64,000 nucleotides of DNA from NCBI GenBank assembly GCA_947652115.1, contig OX393561.1, positions 38,479,993-38,543,992 of the forward strand, given 5' to 3'. Position numbers and translations under genes: made by a program. The notes under the pieces are model-generated. The model saw nothing but the letters and a program-made list of their open reading frames with translations, did no database searches and was not told the DNA's origin. Of the stretch, positions 11,691 through 21,949 are shown in pieces. Every line of letters starts with the position of its first letter. Within the stretch, counting starts at the first letter, position 1. The stretch comes from Blastomussa wellsi (Eukaryota; Cnidaria; Anthozoa; Scleractinia; Plerogyridae).

Positions 11691-11763
11691 CGCCCGATAT
11701 GGGACTTGAACCCATGACCCTCAGATTAAAAGTCTGATGCTCTACCGACTGAGCTAACCTGGC
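11691..11763 (-). tRNA. tRNA-Lys(TTT)-like, copy L13, acceptor mismatch
   Basis: The 5' acceptor strand reads GCCAGGT instead of GCCCGGT, so position 4 no longer pairs with G69. The rest is consensus. The same change is in L15, so it spread with the long unit. Confidence 0.8.
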
Positions 11764-11766
11764 GGC

Positions 11767-11793
11767 TCGGAAGTTCGATCCTCAATCGGGGCA
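11767..11793 (+). pseudogene. Truncated tRNA-Met 3' fragment
   Basis: Junction variant with TCGGAAGTTCGATCC and a CTCAATCGGGG acceptor end; shared with the copy at 13246. Confidence 0.8.
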
Positions 11794-12086
11794 CATTTTT
11801 GAGAATTCGTTTGGCTGGTTTGATAAAATCGAAAGCATTTCTGTTCATCGAAGTCAGCCAAAACAGTCTGTATTGTCAAATTACTTCAAATATAGTTCTC
11901 TCTTTTAGTTGGCGTGTGAGTTGTCTTTTTTCAGTCTATCTGCATCCTGGAATAAGTCGTTAAAATATCATCATTTTCTATTACTCAGATTGCAATACAA
12001 CACGGGTAAAATTGTAACCAAAACGGGACACGCCCCTTTGTTGGTAGTCAGGGATTTATTAGAGGGACAACAGGAAAAGCATTCGT

Positions 12087-12159
12087 TGCCCGATATGGGA
12101 CTTGAACCCATGACCCTCAGATTAAAAGTCTGATGCTCTACCGACTGAGCTAACCGGGC
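12087..12159 (-). tRNA. tRNA-Lys(TTT), copy L14, discriminator A
   Basis: Consensus except A at position 73, as in L5 and L12. Confidence 0.93.
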
Positions 12160-12790
12160 GGCTCGTACAGGTATTTTGTATAACTAAGCATTTTACACTA
12201 CTGAATACATTTCTTGAACTGTGTGGTGGCAATGAGCGATTGAATGTGAAGGTCAGCGGAGATTTTTATAAAGAAGTCGTTCGAAGTCTTTTAAATTGCT
12301 ATCAATGAAACTTTCAGTCGTGTTTAAAGGGTAATTCTTGCGCCATTACATTGTACTGTTCTAATTTCTGACAAACGATCATTGATACGGTGAGTGTACC
12401 CCACGTCAGATAAACTTCAAGCAACAGACGCAAAAAGCGATATCACACCCACGTATCGCGAAGCAGGTTTCTTGGACAAGATAACTTTCCCAGCCCCAAC
12501 GTGGTTTCGGGAATCTATCAATATGACAGTGCACGTGAGTAACAGTCATAAATCTGACAAAGAATATTTTCTATCACAGGTTTACTAAAAAGCTGTAATA
12601 TAATATCCCTCTATTTTGCCTTTGATATCGAGGACTGTATTTGTTAGTAAAGTTCTTTTTCACTAAATGTGCCCTTCGCATTTTTTCACTCTGAAATTCA
12701 AAGAGGGTTTTCTGAAATTTCTTATGTTTTGACCAACCGGCCACCAATGTTACTAAACAGATGGCTAGGTTTCTACGTGCTCGTGCAGGT

Positions 12791-12876
12791 GCCTCGTTAG
12801 CGCAGTAGGCAGTGCGTCAGTCTTATAATCTTGGTCAGAAATCTGAAGGTCGTGAGTTCGATCCTCACACGGGGCA
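12791..12876 (+). tRNA. tRNA-Met body with anticodon changed to TAT, copy M11
   Basis: Same as M10 (D-stem GTGC) but the anticodon at 12824-12826 is TAT, an AUA (isoleucine) triplet. It is a C-to-T transition at position 34. Intron, promoter boxes and T-run remain. Confidence 0.85.
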
Positions 12877-13169
12877 CATTTTTGAGAATTCGTTTGGCTG
12901 GTTTGATAAAGTGAAAAGAATTTCTGTTCATCGAAGTCAGCCAAAACAGTCTGCATTCTCAAATTACTTCAAATATAGTTTTCTCTTTTAGTTGGCGTGT
13001 GAGTTGTCTTTTTTCAGTCTATCTGCGTCCTTGAATGAGTCGTTAAAATATCATCATTTTCTATTACTCAGATTGCAATACAACACGGGTAAAATTGTAA
13101 CCAAAACGGGACACGCCCCTTTGTTGGTAGTCAGGGATTTATTAGAGGGACAACAGGAAAAGCATTCGT

Positions 13170-13242
13170 CGCCCGATATGGGACTTGAACCCATGACCCT
13201 CAGATTAAAAGTCTGATGCTCTACCGACTGAGCTAACCTGGC
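13170..13242 (-). tRNA. tRNA-Lys(TTT)-like, copy L15, acceptor mismatch
   Basis: Carries the same position-4 acceptor mismatch as L13. Confidence 0.8.
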
Positions 13243-13245
13243 GGC

Positions 13246-13272
13246 TCGGAAGTTCGATCCTCAATCGGGGCA
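13246..13272 (+). pseudogene. Truncated tRNA-Met 3' fragment
   Basis: Same variant junction as at 11767. Confidence 0.8.
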
Positions 13273-13565
13273 CATTTTTGAGAATTCGTTTGGCTGGTTT
13301 GATAAAATCGAAAGCATTTCTGTTCATCGAAGTCAGCCAAAACAGTCTGTATTGTCAAATTACTTCAAATATAGTTCTCTCTTTTAGTTGGCGTGTGAGT
13401 TGTCTTTTTTCAGTCTATCTGCATCCTTGAATAAGTCGTTAAAATATCATCATTTTCTATTACTCAGATTGCAATACAACACGGGTAAAATTTTAACCAA
13501 AACGGGACACGCCCCTTTGTTGGTAGTCAGGGATTTATTAGAGGGACAACAGGAAAAGCATTCGT

Positions 13566-13638
13566 AGCCCGATATGGGACTTGAACCCATGACCCTAAGA
13601 TTAAAAGTCTGATGCTCTACAGACTGAGCTAACCGGGC
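13566..13638 (-). pseudogene. Decayed tRNA-Lys(TTT), copy L16
   Basis: Anticodon TTT is kept. The anticodon stem is broken (TCTTA instead of TCTGA, opposite C28), the D-loop GG is changed to TG, and the discriminator is T. Three hits in structural positions make function doubtful. Confidence 0.75.
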
Positions 13639-14269
13639 GGCTCGTACAGGCATTTTGTATAACTAAGCATTTTACACTACTGAATACATTTCTTGAACTG
13701 TGTGGTGGCAATGAGCGATTGAATGTGAAAGTCAGCGGATATTTTTATAAAGAAGTCGTTAGAAGTCTTTTAAATTGCTATCAATGAAACTTTCAGTCGT
13801 GTTTAAAGGGTAATTCTTGCGCCATTACATTGTACTGTTCTAATTTCTGACAAACGATCATTGATACGGTGAGTGCACCCCACGTCAGATAAACTTCAAG
13901 CAACAGACGCAAAAAGCGATATCACACCCACGCATCGCGAAGCAAGTTTCTTGGAAAAGATAACTTTCCCAGCCCCAACGTGGTTTCGGGAATCTATCAA
14001 TATGACAGTGCAGGTGAGTAACAGTCATAAATCTGACAAAGAATATTTTCTATCACAGGTTTACTAAAAAGCTGTAATATAATATCCCTCTATTTTGCCT
14101 TTGATATCGAGGACTGTATTTGTTAGTAAAGTTCTTTTTCACTAAATGTGCCCTTCGCATTTTTTCACTCTGAAGTTCAAAGAGGGTTTTCTGAAACTTC
14201 TTACGTTTTGACCAACCGGCCACCAATGTTACTAAACAAATGGCTAGGTTTCTACGTGCTCGTGCAGGT

Positions 14270-14355
14270 GCCTCGTTAGCGCAGTAGGCAGCGCGTCAGT
14301 GTCATAATCTTGGTCAGAAATCTGAAGGTCGTGAGTTCGATCCTCACACGGGGCA
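14270..14355 (+). tRNA. tRNA-Met(CAT) with intron, copy M12
   Basis: Anticodon CAT intact, but C32 is G, which would remove the C32-G anticodon-intron pair thought to be needed for splicing. Followed by a TTTTTT run. Sits in the diverged last unit. Confidence 0.85.
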
Positions 14356-14648
14356 CAGTTTTTTAGAATTCGTTTGGCTGGTTTGATAAAGCAAAAGCAT
14401 CTCTGTTTCTCGAACTCAGTCATAATAGTCGGCATTGTCAAATTACTTCAAATATAGTTCTCTCTTTTAGTTGGCGTGTGAGTTGTCTTTTTTCCGTCTA
14501 TCTGCGTCCTTGAATCAGTCGTTCAAATATCATCATTTTCTATCACTCAGATTGCAATACAACACGGGTGAAATTGTAACCAAAACGGGACACGCCCCTT
14601 TGTTGGTAGTTAGGGATTTATGAGAGGGACAACAGAAAATGCATTGGT

Positions 14649-14721
14649 CGCCCGATATGGGACTTGAACCCATGACCCTCAGATTAAAAGTCTGATGCTC
14701 TACCGACTGAGCTAACCGGGC
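14649..14721 (-). tRNA. tRNA-Lys(TTT), copy L17
   Basis: Consensus tRNA inside diverged flanks (GCATTGGTCG before it, ACTCATACACGT after). The flank variants are shared with the isolated tRNA-Lys at 28015, so this end unit is that copy's closest relative. Confidence 0.95.
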
Positions 14722-15169
14722 GACTCATACACGTGTTTTGAATAACTAAGCATTTTACACTACTGAATACATTTCTTGAACTGTGTGGTGGCAATGAGCG
14801 ATTGAATGTGAAGGTCAGCGGAGATTTTTATAAAGAAGTCGTTAGAGGTCTTTGAAATTGCTATCAATGAAACTTTCAGTCGTGTTTAAAGGGTAATTCT
14901 TGCGCCATTACATTGTACTGTTCTAATTTCTGACAAACGATCATTGATACGGTGAGTGCACCCCACGTCAGATAAACTTCAAGCAACAGACGCAAAAAGC
15001 GATATCACACCCACCAATCGCGAAGAGGGATTCTTGGGAAAGATAACTTTCCCAGCCCCAACGTGGTTTCTGGAATCTATCAATATGACAGTGCACGTGA
15101 GTAACAGTCATAAATGTGACAAAGAAAACTCTATTTCTTAGCAAAGTTCAGTTTAACTGAATGTCCCCG

Positions 15170-15860
15170 ATATCACACCAGTGGTTAGTTCGCTTGTTTT
15201 CTAATCACTTTACAAGCGCTAGCTTGTTTTGGGAGCAGGGTGTTTTAGAAGGAATTATTAAGATCTCTTGAATCTGCAATTAAAATTTAATTTCCTTTAT
15301 ATAATAACAAAATTAATGTGCGCGCTCTGATTGGTCAATCAGCTATGGTTTATTGTGCCGGTAAACCCATGGAAACATCGCGCGTCTTCTGAATTATTAT
15401 ATATAAGCAATAGACCACACTTTCTATGGGTTTATAGGAGTAATAACCCACTTGGGATGGCGTGAAATTGAACTTGAGAAAGAAATGTTTTAATTAAGGA
15501 CGTTGAAATGCACCCATATGACAACCAAATCGAATACAGTAATAGCTCGCGTATAAGAACCTCAATTTTTCAATCTAGCCTAAATAGGTTCTTTTATAAA
15601 TGGTACTTAAAGCAAATTTAGGCTACCGAGGTTCTTAAAATAGGTTCTTATATTTTCATATGAATTTCATCTGAATATGCTATATATATATCATAAATAT
15701 CATCTCATAATACAATATAAATCATTTATTTGTACCATAGAGCAATGCCTATAGGCAGTTCAGTGCAGGTACAGTATATGTCCTTAACAAAACATAACAA
15801 TATTTGATATTTTATATTTAATATTTTGTGATTCTCACAGAGTTGGAGATGGTCAGAAAG
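15170..15860. other. No gene recognised; AT-rich with small inverted repeats
   Basis: No ORF or RNA gene can be supported. At 15551-15655 the motif TAAGAACCTC and its near-complement GAGGTTCTTA flank AGCCTAAA/TTTAGGCT, which looks like a decayed foldback element. Confidence 0.5.
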
Positions 15861-15867
15861 CTTTCTC

Positions 15868-16475
15868 TGATATAACAATAGAGGGGGTAAGTTTCTAAAG
15901 AAACTGTGGTACTGCGTCGGTGGGAAGTATAACAATATAATTTGGTTTTATCAACTGGGTTGATAATGTCAATTGGCCACCGTAAAGAGATTCAACAGCT
16001 GACGTTTCGAGCGTTAGCCCTTCGTCGGAGCGAATCAAGGAATTGTGCGTCGTGTGTTTTTATATACAGAAAGATGGAGCTTCGCTATTGGCTGGTGCCT
16101 GGTAACGTGAAAACTTCGGAATAAATTAGTTGAATGAAAAGCGTTCGTTGATACCGTGAGGATTAAGAGTGCCGATTTGAAAAATAAATTTTTGTTCTAG
16201 AGTTTTACGGCTTTCCGTGTTTCCTTGGTGAAGGGAAAGGCCGCAGACTGCCATATGTTGCTTAGAATGATTTGGGAGATTGAAGTGTCTCGCGACCGGT
16301 TTCGATGCATTTTTGTCGTCTTTCTCCACGTCACGAAGGTGTTCTCGGAATCGCACAATTCCTTGATTCGCTCCGACGAAGGTCTAACGCTCGAAACGTC
16401 AGCTGTTGAATCTCTTTACGGTGGCCAATTGACATTATCAACCCAGTTGATAAAACCAAATTATATTCTTTTACA
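15868..16475 (-). mobile_element. Short Penelope-like element with inverted arms
   Basis: A truncated GIY-YIG endonuclease reading frame lies between two inverted copies of one ~115-bp arm (about 15936-16050 and 16355-16469). The arms carry AACGTCAGCTGTTGAATCTC and end near TTGATAAAACCAAATT. Inverted terminal pLTR arms and 5' truncation are known for Penelope-like elements. A second, isolated arm lies at 60672-60812 in a DGAT1 intron. Confidence 0.75.
16126..16356 (-). pseudogene. Penelope-like element, C-terminal GIY-YIG endonuclease remnant
   Basis: 76 codons. The end matches the conserved tail of Penelope-like element polyproteins as I know it: ARHFNLPNHS, then RKTLEQKFIFQIGTLNPHGI. The reverse transcriptase and the GIY and YIG catalytic half are absent, so it is a fragment. 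It lies wholly between the inverted arms. Confidence 0.75.
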
Positions 16476-16499
16476 GCAACCCCACTGATAAGAACCTAA

Positions 16500-17487
16500 C
16501 TTAAAATTTTAGCGTCATAAACCTCACCCCAGACTTGTCAGTAGATGGATCGTCGCTGCGAATATGTCCCTGGCTCCCCTCCCACATGAGTCATTTGTAG
16601 CAGGGTATTGTTTAGCATCAACCAATCAGCGTGGAGCACACAGCGTGACGGTTAGTCCCAAGAACACGAACGGACTGCCGCGGATGTTTGTCCTTTCGAA
16701 AGCTGCATTTCTCGAAACTTAATCGGCGGTTAGCGCTCGGATTTTGAATGGATCTTTGATTGAATGCCACGAAAAGAAGCTTCGACCTTTCAGTTTATCT
16801 GGTGCTCGATTTGGGAGCCAGGCGATTCCAATTTAAGTGTGAAAATCGGCTTGGCGCTGAAGCAGTCGAAAACGAGCTTTCCACCCTTGTCTCTTTCTTA
16901 TAACGTGGAGCAACAGTCAACGCAAAACTTTCCAAATCGCTCAAATTCGCAATTTTGAGCCGCAGAAACGACAAAATACAACACCTGAGGTAAGTTTGCG
17001 TTTATTGTATAGCCATTACTCGATATAAGTCTACGATATTAAGACTCTTCAATATTCCCATACATTTCTTTATAATTCGAACATATGCATACAAACAGAC
17101 ACACCGCTTGTATGGGCTCCCCGTGGAAAAACGAAGGGCTCTTGAGACATACGATTTCCAGTCCGAGATTGTAGGACTTCCGGACTTCATGTATATAGCA
17201 GGTAGGTAGGTAGGTATACTTTATTTAATTCAAAGAAACACGCTAGCCCCAACAATAGCATTGATGTTTCTACATGTTGTGTGTTGTAATAAGGCGGCCG
17301 GTGAACATTTTGACTTCCGCTTAAGATTTCTTTCTTCTCAACAGCCAATAAAAAAATTGGAATTTTTTTGAAAATCCTATGTCCCAGAATCCTTTGTTTT
17401 TCGTGCCAAGGCCCTGCCGGCTAAGAGAAACGAAAAGGGCTATGGGGAGGAGAATGATCAACGCCCTAATCGGCGACCGAGTAGTCT
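16500..17487. other. No clear gene; GC-richer stretch and microsatellite
   Basis: 16620-17000 is richer in CpG than its surroundings and ends in a good donor-like site (CACCTGAG/GTAAGTTTGCG at ~16988). It could be an untranslated first exon of something unseen, but nothing proves it. A (GTAG)n run lies at ~17199-17215. 17381-17455 resembles inverted repeats near 32 kb. Confidence 0.3.
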
Positions 17488-18574
17488 CTAACTTTTCGCT
17501 GACGCCAACTTTAAATTATGTTTCTTTGTTTTATTGGTGATGTTAATCTTTCTCAACTGTTCTTTCTCTCGTTCTTTCGCGGCCCACTTTGCTTTCATGT
17601 CATTATACCTCCTTTCTTCATCACTCAGTTCTTGAAGGGCTTTCATCGTTTGCCAGATGTTATAAACAACTTTCGCGTCCTTTTGTTTTTCTTCAAAGGG
17701 AATATCTTTTTGTTGTTTCTGTGGATCGTTTTGCTCCCGCACGCGTTTTAGACTGGCCTGTTGGTTTTTGATCGCTAGCCAGTCCTCGTACGTCTTGTAA
17801 TGTGGATTCAGCCATTTTGATAGTTGATCTATCTCAGCCAGTCTTTGCTGTTCTGTTTCTGTCGTTATCTTCTGCACCAACTCAATTTGCTTCTGCTTGT
17901 TTTTGTCTTGAAGCCACTCCTCAAAAGATTTTCCACTAAGTCTTTGAACATTTTTGCCTTCTTCAACTTTGTTTTCCCCGTCATGGGTTGCCTGAGTTAC
18001 TGTTCTCTTCTCTTGTAACCACAGTTCAAAAGGCTTTCCGGAAGTGATTTGTTTTCGAACTTTGTTACCCGACCCAGATGCATTATTTTCACGTGATTCG
18101 GTGACGTAACTCATTGCACTCATAGGCCGTTTGGTTAACTTTGTTTCAAGCCAGCGATCAAACGTTAGCCCACCAGAACTGATGAAAGTCCTTTTGCTTG
18201 TTGTCGAAGACTCGTTATTTGTTTGCATGCGCTGAACTCTTTTACTGTCCAACCATTTCTTAAAGGATTCTGGGTCAATACTCTTTCCCAGCCTGCTTTT
18301 CTGTGCAGGCGCAGTACAAGGTCTGTTCTTAACTTGTGATTGTTTCATGCGAAGCCAGCTTTCAAAAGTTTGAGCAGGTTTCTTTATGGAATATTCTTGT
18401 CGAATATCCAATAGAGAAATATCCTTTTCCTTATCATACTCCTTTTCGTGTCCACTCGCCTTGCCTTGTTCTTGTGGTCCCCCTTGTGGAGTCGATTCGA
18501 TTTTACACTTTTCTCGTCTGTCCAACATCACAATATCCAGTTTACGGATTCCATTTGTTCTGGCTGAACATGGC
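17488..18574 (-). CDS. CCDC181-like, terminal exon with six FxxWL repeats
   Basis: 1087 nt ending in TAG at 17490-17488. Open for 362 codons. Six motifs, FESWLRMK, FKKWLDSK, FDRWLETK, FELWLQEK, FEEWLQDK and YEDWLAIK, are spaced ~34-45 residues apart. They are followed by a basic, E/K/Q-rich helical tail (DEERRYNDMKAKW). In-frame stops directly upstream plus a CTAG acceptor place the exon start at 18574. Confidence 0.85.
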
Positions 18575-19979
18575 CTAGCGAACACAGTAGGAAGTTATTA
18601 TCCTCTGGCAAATGAAAGTTTTGAATAATTCACTTGATTTCAAAAAAACTTTTTTACCTTTCCTGGGACCCAGTCTCCACTGGAATATCACGGTTATCTA
18701 TCTTGTTTTCTTCAGTAGTATCATCTTCTTTCTCTACCTTTGAAAGATCTGTGAAAGCAAACAAAAAGAACCGGGTCAAACTTTTAAAGTATCAGTCCTT
18801 CTGAAGAAGAATAATGGAGTCGCGACAACCTTGATACCTGAAAAGTGTCCGCTTAGGAGGAGTCCCCTTGGGAGAAGTCTGCTTACGGGAGGTTAAAAAA
18901 TATAGTGTTTGCAGGTGGCTGAAACAATGACGTAGTGTACGCTTACTGGAGGTGTCCGCTCATGGAAACGTTCGCCTCCAGAAGATCCCCTTTAGCGTAA
19001 TTATTTTACATGACATGTATCAGTGCCTTTAGGAAAACAAAACGTTTCCGCTCAGAGGAAGAAAGAAATGGCTTACCGGCACTTGTTTCTGCTAAGTTTG
19101 TGCTTTGTTCAACTCCCTTTTCCAACTCATCCAAGTTGTTTGCATGACGCACAACGTCCACCTCATCTTTCGGAGTTTTCTTTAGCTGCAGAGTTTCCGG
19201 TTCCGATGTCAGCCTCTCTAATTCCTCGTTGAATTCGCTTTGCGCATGCGCAGGTAAGTGAAATTTTTCCTCGTTTAACTCCCGAACTTCCTTTCGGTAT
19301 TTCTCGGCGATTTGCATCAAAGGAAAAGGCGATGAACTGGAGCGAGCTGGCTGACGGAAGGTTCGCTTTACTTCGTTATTCGCAACTCGAGGAAGATGGA
19401 GGTGAATTTCCTGGTGGGAAAGGAAAACGGCATAAAAGATAAATTTGAATTTGAATTCGCAGCAGATCAATATATGATCGCTCCTCATAGATTTTTAAAT
19501 ATGAGTTGAAACTTGTCGTTAAGTCAAAAGGGGGTGCGAATAAAGAATTGCATATGCCCAGCGGCAATCTGACATTCGAAGCCTTCTAACGTTTTTCGCC
19601 ACATAAGCATTCCCACAATACAGGAAATATCTTCTAACTTCATCTACAGCGTCCTGTAGGATAGGTTAGATGTAGCTAGTTAGATTGTAGCTAGTTAGAT
19701 TAATTTAATTCTACATTGTAAAGTCCTGAAGAAAATACCGTGTCTAAGTAAAGATTTTACCTTACCATATCTGTCGCATCAACTGGTACGCGATCCCTAA
19801 ACCTCAAACCCCCCCCCCCCCCCCTGCTTCCTAAAAACTCCATTTCCCGTGTCCGAAGGCAACGATGACAAGAGAAAATTAACAAAGTAACAAATGTAAG
19901 ACCTTAGTTGATTGTTTCTCGTTGTTGTTGTTCTGCTCTGGCTCCTCGCTGGTTTTTCTAGCGGATGGTAGCTTGCCAG
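17488..19979 (-). CDS. CCDC181-like coiled-coil protein, spliced gene, 5' end not found
   Basis: At least four exons read leftward: 19979-19903 (tentative), 19410-19077, 18748-18658 and 18574-17488. Phases join cleanly: AAG/GAA, GCC G/AT CTT, and AG/G CCA. The product is hydrophilic and coiled-coil rich. Its last exon has a repeated F-x-x-W-L-x-x-K motif, the feature I associate with CCDC181, a microtubule and cilium/flagellum-linked protein. No signal peptide or membrane segment is seen. The N-terminal exon(s) should lie above 19980 but I could not identify them. MAP9-like proteins have similar FxxW motifs and are the main alternative. Confidence 0.7.
18658..18748 (-). CDS. CCDC181-like, internal exon
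   Basis: 91 nt between acceptor TTTGCTTTCACAG and donor GTAAAAAAG. Encodes an acidic stretch beginning LSKVEKEDD. Phase 2 in and 2 out fit both neighbours. Confidence 0.75.
18770..19005. repeat. Dispersed repeat in CCDC181-like intron
   Basis: Imperfect internal repeats of a GTCCGCTTA-GGAGG type phrase (18848-18983), typical of a decayed transposon end. No coding content seen. Confidence 0.35.
19077..19410 (-). CDS. CCDC181-like, internal exon
   Basis: 334 nt between acceptor CCTTTCCCACCAG and donor GTAAGCC. Encodes EIHLHLPRVANNEVK, then a charged helix (EKYRKEVRELNEEK) and a Glu-rich tail ending LAETSA. Starts in phase 0. Confidence 0.8.
19903..19979 (-). CDS. CCDC181-like, tentative upstream exon
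   Basis: 77 nt after a pyrimidine-rich acceptor (CTTCCCCCCAAG). Encodes an acidic segment (SEEPEQNNNNEKQSTK) in the frame that joins in phase 0 to the next exon. The donor GTCTTA is weak, so this is a guess. Confidence 0.35.
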
Positions 19980-20386
19980 CTTGGGGGGAAGAAAATATGC
20001 CAAATTTTCTGAAACTAAAAATGGAAAATGACTTGATCCTCAATGGTGGTAAAAGAAGCTACTAGAACATCAACTTCTATTGATACACGTCACTTGTAAT
20101 CCCCTGGCACATGCGCATAACAGCTGTAATAAGCCTCGAAAAGAACAAATCAGTTCTTTGACGTTGTGTCATTTTATAAAGCTCATAGGAGTGACCATGG
20201 CAATTAAAGACTGCTTTGTGGCTTTCTGTTTCGCTCACAGTGCCAACCTGCTTTATCGGCCCACATGGAAACTGTCACACCGACGTGAACTATACATGGG
20301 ACGGAGCTGTCATGAGGTGATATGGTCCTTTCACCAGTATGTACGCTACTTTTTCGCAGCAAGCATGTCATGAAATGTGGAACCTT

Positions 20387-21177
20387 TAAAGTGCCTATGA
20401 AATGGAAAACAAGTTAACTTTATTTGAAAGGCATTTCAAAATGACGGAGAATGGTGTTTTCCTTTCTGCGATATCTTCTCTCGTTCCAGAGATATTCAAG
20501 TTTTTGTATTATGCAAATTAGATATCTGATGACGTCACAAGATTGACAGAAAAAGGCTAAAAAACACAAAATCGAGAATATCTCTGCAAATAATAGGGCA
20601 AAGGAGTCGAAACTTTGCACCCATGTTGTATCCGAAGAAATACACCAGATACATCAGATGGTGTATATCACTATGGCAACAGTCTTGGTACCAGTCTCTT
20701 TTATGCAGGAATGATAATTCCTGTATTTGATCTTTACCAAACATCATCCACTTGCTAAAGGTTATTAAGGAGACCTATTGCATTGTGGACATTGTGTATG
20801 TTTCAAATAAACCAGATATTTGTCCTTATTGAATCATTAATGGTATTATTTGATTCAAAGAGGAAAGAAACTGGAACCAAGACTGTTGTCATAGCAACAT
20901 CAAAATATACACCATCTGGTGTATTTCTTAGGGTGCAATACAGGTGCCAAGTTTCAATTGCATTGCTCCATTATTTACAGAGATATTCTCGATTTTGTGG
21001 TTTTAGCCCATTTTCTGTCAACCTTGTGACGTCATCAGTCATCTAATTTGCATAATACAAAAACTTGAATATCTCTGGAACAAGCGAAGATATCGCAGAA
21101 AGGAAAACGCCATTCTTCATTATTTTAAAATGTCTTTCAAATAAGGTTAACTTGGTTTTCATTACATAGGCACTTTA
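20387..21177. mobile_element. Foldback element with ~300-bp inverted arms
   Basis: The ends are TTAAAGTGCCTATGAAATG and its inverse CATTACATAGGCACTTTAA. Arms of about 320 and 315 bp are inverted copies at roughly 80-90 percent by eye, around a ~150-bp spacer. No transposase ORF. A partial relative occurs at 24170-24275. Confidence 0.85.
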
Positions 21178-21409
21178 ATGAGCTACGTCATCGTTCGTGC
21201 ACTTTGAAAATTTAGCCTAAATTTTTCAAAACCGTCATTTCCAATCCATTTCAATCTGTTCCATCCTCAGCCATCATTGTTCCTTTTTGGCTGGGCATCA
21301 CTCCTTTGGTCTTTTTTTCCCTAGCAAACTATTATTCTCAGGTTTCCTAAATTTTGGGGTTATTTTAGGTTGTCGAAGAAATAACTCAAAATATCGTGAC
21401 GTAGCTACT

Positions 21410-21570
21410 TTAAAGGCCGAGACACACTGGTTGACAAGTTTCTGAGACACGTCACGTGGACAAGTCGCCTGCAAAAAGTCGCCTCGTATGGCACGGTCGA
21501 TTTTGGTCGCCGCGACAGAATTTTGTGGCTGTGATCTATCGCAGGAATTCAAACCAGGGCTTGTTTTCAG
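21410..21570. repeat. Possible MITE fragment
   Basis: GC-rich block with repeated AAGTCGCC/GGCGAC-type words (21472-21525) in both orientations. No ORF of its own supported. Confidence 0.35.
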
Positions 21571-21949
21571 TGGACACAATAAACATGGAGTGAATTGTAA
21601 CCAAGTTTGCCCGGCCTTAACCAGCAAATTGCAAACATGAATTACTTTCGGGGTCGGCGAGGAGAAAAAATGGGGATCATTTCGGGGTCGGGGTCATTTC
21701 GAGAGCTGTACAGATCAAGTATTCAGAGCAAGACCAATTATCTCCACATTGCGAATCACTCCTAAAAGCTGTTTACTGGCATGTTTCAAAAGTGTTTCTT
21801 TATTTTTGTGTTTCAATGGGAGACGGGCATCATTGTTGTCTTGATGTCGTTGTTCAGAGTAATTCGGACACCCGAACGGTTTAATTTATCAGGATCGATG
21901 AAATTTCAACGTCCAAAGTAAATTGTACAATTGCTAAAGTTAGTCTTAC

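Larger units (their letters stand above)
1..15170. repeat. Tandem tRNA-Met/tRNA-Lys gene array, unit ~1.08 kb, cut by window start
   Basis: Tandem copies are nearly identical along their whole length. tRNA-Met starts lie at 796, 2280, 3363, 4448, 5531, 6611, 7691, 8771, 9833, 11312, 12791 and 14270. This gives spacings near 1083, exactly 1080 (three times in a row), 1062, and 1479-1484 where an extra ~396-bp segment with a second tRNA-Lys is present. The unit order on the plus strand is tRNA-Met, ~200 bp spacer, tRNA-Lys on the minus strand, then ~600 bp of spacer with no gene I can recognise. Copies differ by scattered substitutions and small indels. The last unit, after ~14360, is the most diverged and fades out near 15170. 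The identical 1080-bp spacing at 5531-8771 suggests recent homogenisation. Confidence 0.97.

Noticed and set aside
1..15170. CRISPR-like array
   Set aside because: The repeat is ~1 kb and contains tRNA genes; no short repeat/unique spacer pattern.
16764..16988. Possible first exon ending CACCTGAG/GTAAGT
   Set aside because: Good donor, but no partner exon or conserved protein could be found; kept only as a note in the intergenic entry.
21298..21627. 109-codon minus-strand frame
   Set aside because: Overlaps a repeat-like block rich in GTCGCC words and lacks any domain or splice support.
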